The translations under genes were made by a program, and so were the position numbers. The notes below the pieces were generated by a model that was not told the DNA's origin, did no database searches, and worked only from the letters and a program-made list of their open reading frames with translations. 45,773 bases of DNA from Streptomyces antioxidans (GTDB lineage Bacteria; Actinomycetota; Actinomycetes; Streptomycetales; Streptomycetaceae): the NCBI RefSeq assembly GCF_000968685.2, contig NZ_LAKD02000012.1, positions 1-45,773 on the forward strand, read 5' to 3'. This document shows, piece after piece, positions 44,236 to 45,773 of this stretch. Each line of letters opens with the position of its first letter. The first letter of the stretch is position 1.

Positions 44236-44742
44236 TCAGGCTTCCCGCACCTGCCCCTCCCGCCGCACCACGGGCGGTTCCACGCTCCAGGGGAAGTTGA
44301 TCCACTGGTCGGTGCGCTGCCAGACGTATTCGCACTTCACCAGCGACGCGGACTTTTCGTAGATCACCGCGCTGCGCACCTCGGCGACCGTCCCGAGGCA
44401 GAAGTCCCGGACCAGCTTCAGCGTCTTGCCGGTGTCCGCCACATCATCGGCGATCAGCACCTTCTTGTCGGAGAAGTCGATCGCGTTGGGCACGGGCGCG
44501 AGCATCACGGGCATGTCGAGGGTGGTCCCCACACCCGTGTAGAACTCCACGTTCACCAGGTGGATGTTCTTGCAGTCGAGCGCGTACGCCAGCCCACCGG
44601 CCACGAAGACCCCGCCGCGGGCTATGGAGAGCACGATGTCGGGCTCGTAGCCATCCCCGGCGATCTTCTCCGCCAGCTCGCGGACCGCGGCGCCGAACCG
44701 CTCGTACGTAAGGTTCTCCCGCTGCTCCCCCACGCCGCTCAC
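44236..44742 (-). CDS. Phosphoribosyltransferase (Gpt/Hpt-like)
   Basis: A 168-residue type I PRTase. It has [26 protein letters not shown], and the PRPP loop [17 protein letters not shown]; the C-terminal part [18 protein letters not shown] resembles xanthine-guanine type enzymes of archaea and actinobacteria. It probably salvages a purine base, but the base is uncertain. The GTG at 44742 overlaps the dcd stop as GTGA (44739-44742), coupling it to the preceding dcd gene. A longer frame to 44868 is only overlap with dcd. The pairing with dcd suggests nucleotide-pool maintenance. Confidence 0.88.
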   Translation of the reverse strand: MSGVGEQRENLTYERFGAAVRELAEKIAGDGYEPDIVLSIARGGVFVAGGLAYALDCKNIHLVNVEFYTGVGTTLDMPVMLAPVPNAIDFSDKKVLIADDVADTGKTLKLVRDFCLGTVAEVRSAVIYEKSASLVKCEYVWQRTDQWINFPWSVEPPVVRREGQVREA

Positions 44743-45314
44743 ACCTTCGTCCGGTGGAAACTCTGGAACGACCGCGAGGGCGTCGGCCCGCGCTGCCCCT
44801 GGTAGCGGGAGCCGTAACGGGCGGAACCGTAAGGATGCTCCGCGGGCGAGGTCAGCCGGAACATACACAGCTGCCCGATCTTCATCCCCGGCCAGAGCTT
44901 GATCGGCAGCGTCGCGACATTCGACAGCTCGAGCGTGACGTGCCCGGAGAACCCGGGGTCGATAAAGCCCGCCGTGGAGTGCGTCAGCAGCCCCAGCCGC
45001 CCCAGACTCGACTTCCCCTCGAGCCGCGAGGCGATGTCATCCGGCAGCGAGACGACCTCGTACGTCGAGGCGAGCACGAACTCCCCGGGGTGCAGGATGA
45101 ACGCGTCCTCACCCTCGGGCTCCACCAGCCGCGTCAGATCGGGCTGCTCCACCGCCGGGTCGATATGCGGATAGCGGTGGTTCTCGAACACCCGGAAGAA
45201 CCGGTCCAGCCTTACATCGATGCTCGACGGCTGCACCATCGCCGGATCGTACGGATCAATCCGCACCCGCCCGGCGTCGATCTCGGCCCGGATGTCCTTG
45301 TCTGAGAGAAGCAC
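44739..45314 (-). CDS. dcd: dCTP deaminase
   Basis: A 191-residue enzyme deaminating dCTP to dUTP, supplying dUMP for thymidylate synthesis. It begins with [15 protein letters not shown], has [14 protein letters not shown], the active-site block [14 protein letters not shown], and [23 protein letters not shown] with the catalytic Glu in the strand. Normal length. The start is GTG 45314 with TATCCT 6 nt upstream, suggesting a leaderless transcript. It is translationally coupled to the phosphoribosyltransferase downstream. Confidence 0.95.
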   Translation of the reverse strand: MLLSDKDIRAEIDAGRVRIDPYDPAMVQPSSIDVRLDRFFRVFENHRYPHIDPAVEQPDLTRLVEPEGEDAFILHPGEFVLASTYEVVSLPDDIASRLEGKSSLGRLGLLTHSTAGFIDPGFSGHVTLELSNVATLPIKLWPGMKIGQLCMFRLTSPAEHPYGSARYGSRYQGQRGPTPSRSFQSFHRTKV

Positions 45315-45406
45315 CCAAAGAGGATACGCACATCACAGACACCCCCACGGCACAGGCCCGGCCCCACCGGACCGGGCCCGCACCCTGCGACTTCATCAGC
45401 TACCGC

Positions 45407-45571
45407 TCACCGCTTATCGGCTCCTACCGGCACCGCGTGCCGAAGCCGAGCGCAACGCGGACACCGCAGCAACCGGCCGGGGCCGATGCGATCGACGGTG
45501 AGGTGCTGCATCGGGAACGAGGAGGTGCTGAACACATGTCCCTCAGCACAACGGACAACGGTGCGCTCCAT
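45407..45571 (-). CDS. Small zinc-ribbon protein
   Basis: A 54-residue basic protein starting MERTVVRCAEGHVFSTSSFPMQ. It has a C-x3-H pattern (CAEGH) and CPRC later in GRLLRCPRCARLRHAVPV, giving a probable zinc-ribbon with two ligand pairs. I take ATG 45571 with AAGGGA upstream as the start; the longer frame to 45739 is translated from strongly strand-skewed DNA and is not protein-like. The function is unknown; a nucleic-acid-binding or regulatory role is possible. Confidence 0.75.
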   Translation of the reverse strand: MERTVVRCAEGHVFSTSSFPMQHLTVDRIGPGRLLRCPRCARLRHAVPVGADKR

Positions 45572-45773
45572 GAGTCCCTTCCCCAAGAACGTGGACGGCG
45601 TGGACGACAAAAGCCACATTAGGGGATCAACCACACCCTGCTCTACGCGGCACTCCGCACCCCCACCGTACGCCCAACTCCCCCACCCCAACAGCCGCTT
45701 CCACCCCCCGGACACCCCAAAAATCCACCCCAAAACCACACCAACTCCCCCTCAAAACATCCCCCACCTCACC
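45572..45773. other. C/A-rich upstream region at the window edge
   Basis: No gene is recognised. The + strand is strongly biased to C and A with very few G or T from about 45660 onward, so the opposite strand has runs of G (gggg, gggggg) separated by short loops. Confidence 0.5.

Overview
The window is core-chromosome DNA from a Streptomyces or close relative. It is very GC-rich with strong third-position GC. It carries a dnaK-grpE-dnaJ-hspR operon with HspR (HAIR) operators, a DesK-type two-component pair, a SpoIIE-type phosphatase/kinase fusion, an F420-type oxidoreductase and a ParB-binding parS site. The gene neighbourhood (fba, pyrE, clpB, dnaK, dcd) matches, from memory, the region a few hundred kb from oriC in S. 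coelicolor. The exact parS at 13816-13829 and a pair of consensus Streptomyces DnaA boxes at 3551-3587 are consistent with an origin-proximal position.

Layout. 1-3.6 kb: a MarR/GbsR regulator divergent from an ABC drug exporter, with a 16-bp palindrome between them. 3.7-7.1 kb: a cytochrome P450 and a NarL/DesK two-component pair. 7.2-10.3 kb: a three-gene kynurenine operon (tryptophan 2,3-dioxygenase, kynureninase, formamidase). 10.5-14.4 kb: DUF3151 protein, a DHA2 exporter, class II aldolase, parS and pyrE. 14.5-21.8 kb: epimerase-like protein, tail-anchored SRPBCC protein, membrane spermidine-synthase-like protein, DUF2617 protein, a Gly/Cys/His-rich small membrane protein, a lipoprotein hydrolase and a DUF5996 protein. 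21.9-23.1 kb: a two-gene accessory island, an unrecognised protein plus a SUKH-3 immunity-like protein. 23.3-28.4 kb: an aminotransferase, a YbjN-domain protein, clpB with its HAIR operator and an F420-type oxidoreductase. 28.5-35.1 kb: a ProP-like transporter, a cupin protein, and the dnaK-grpE-dnaJ-hspR operon read leftward, with two HAIRs upstream of dnaK. 35.2-41 kb: an EtfD-like membrane iron-sulfur oxidoreductase and a convergent SpoIIE-type regulator. 41.2-45.6 kb: an FG-GAP lipoprotein, a Yip1-family membrane protein, a phosphoribosyltransferase overlapping dcd, and a 54-residue zinc-ribbon protein.

How genes work together. HspR, encoded by the last gene of the dnaK operon, should repress both that operon and clpB, giving one heat-shock circuit within 10 kb. 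The kynurenine operon should convert tryptophan to anthranilate and alanine; a kynurenine-aminotransferase-like enzyme lies 13 kb away. The regulator at the left end probably controls the adjacent exporter. Several convergent gene pairs are separated by strong bidirectional hairpin terminators.

Most unusual signals: the DnaA-box hairpin, the SUKH-3 island, short tandem repeats lying repeatedly at gene 3' ends, paired TTACT-N4-AGTAA-type boxes before the EtfD-like gene, and a dioxygenase with Thr where the family has its distal histidine. No tRNA, rRNA, CRISPR array, integrase or insertion sequence was recognised.
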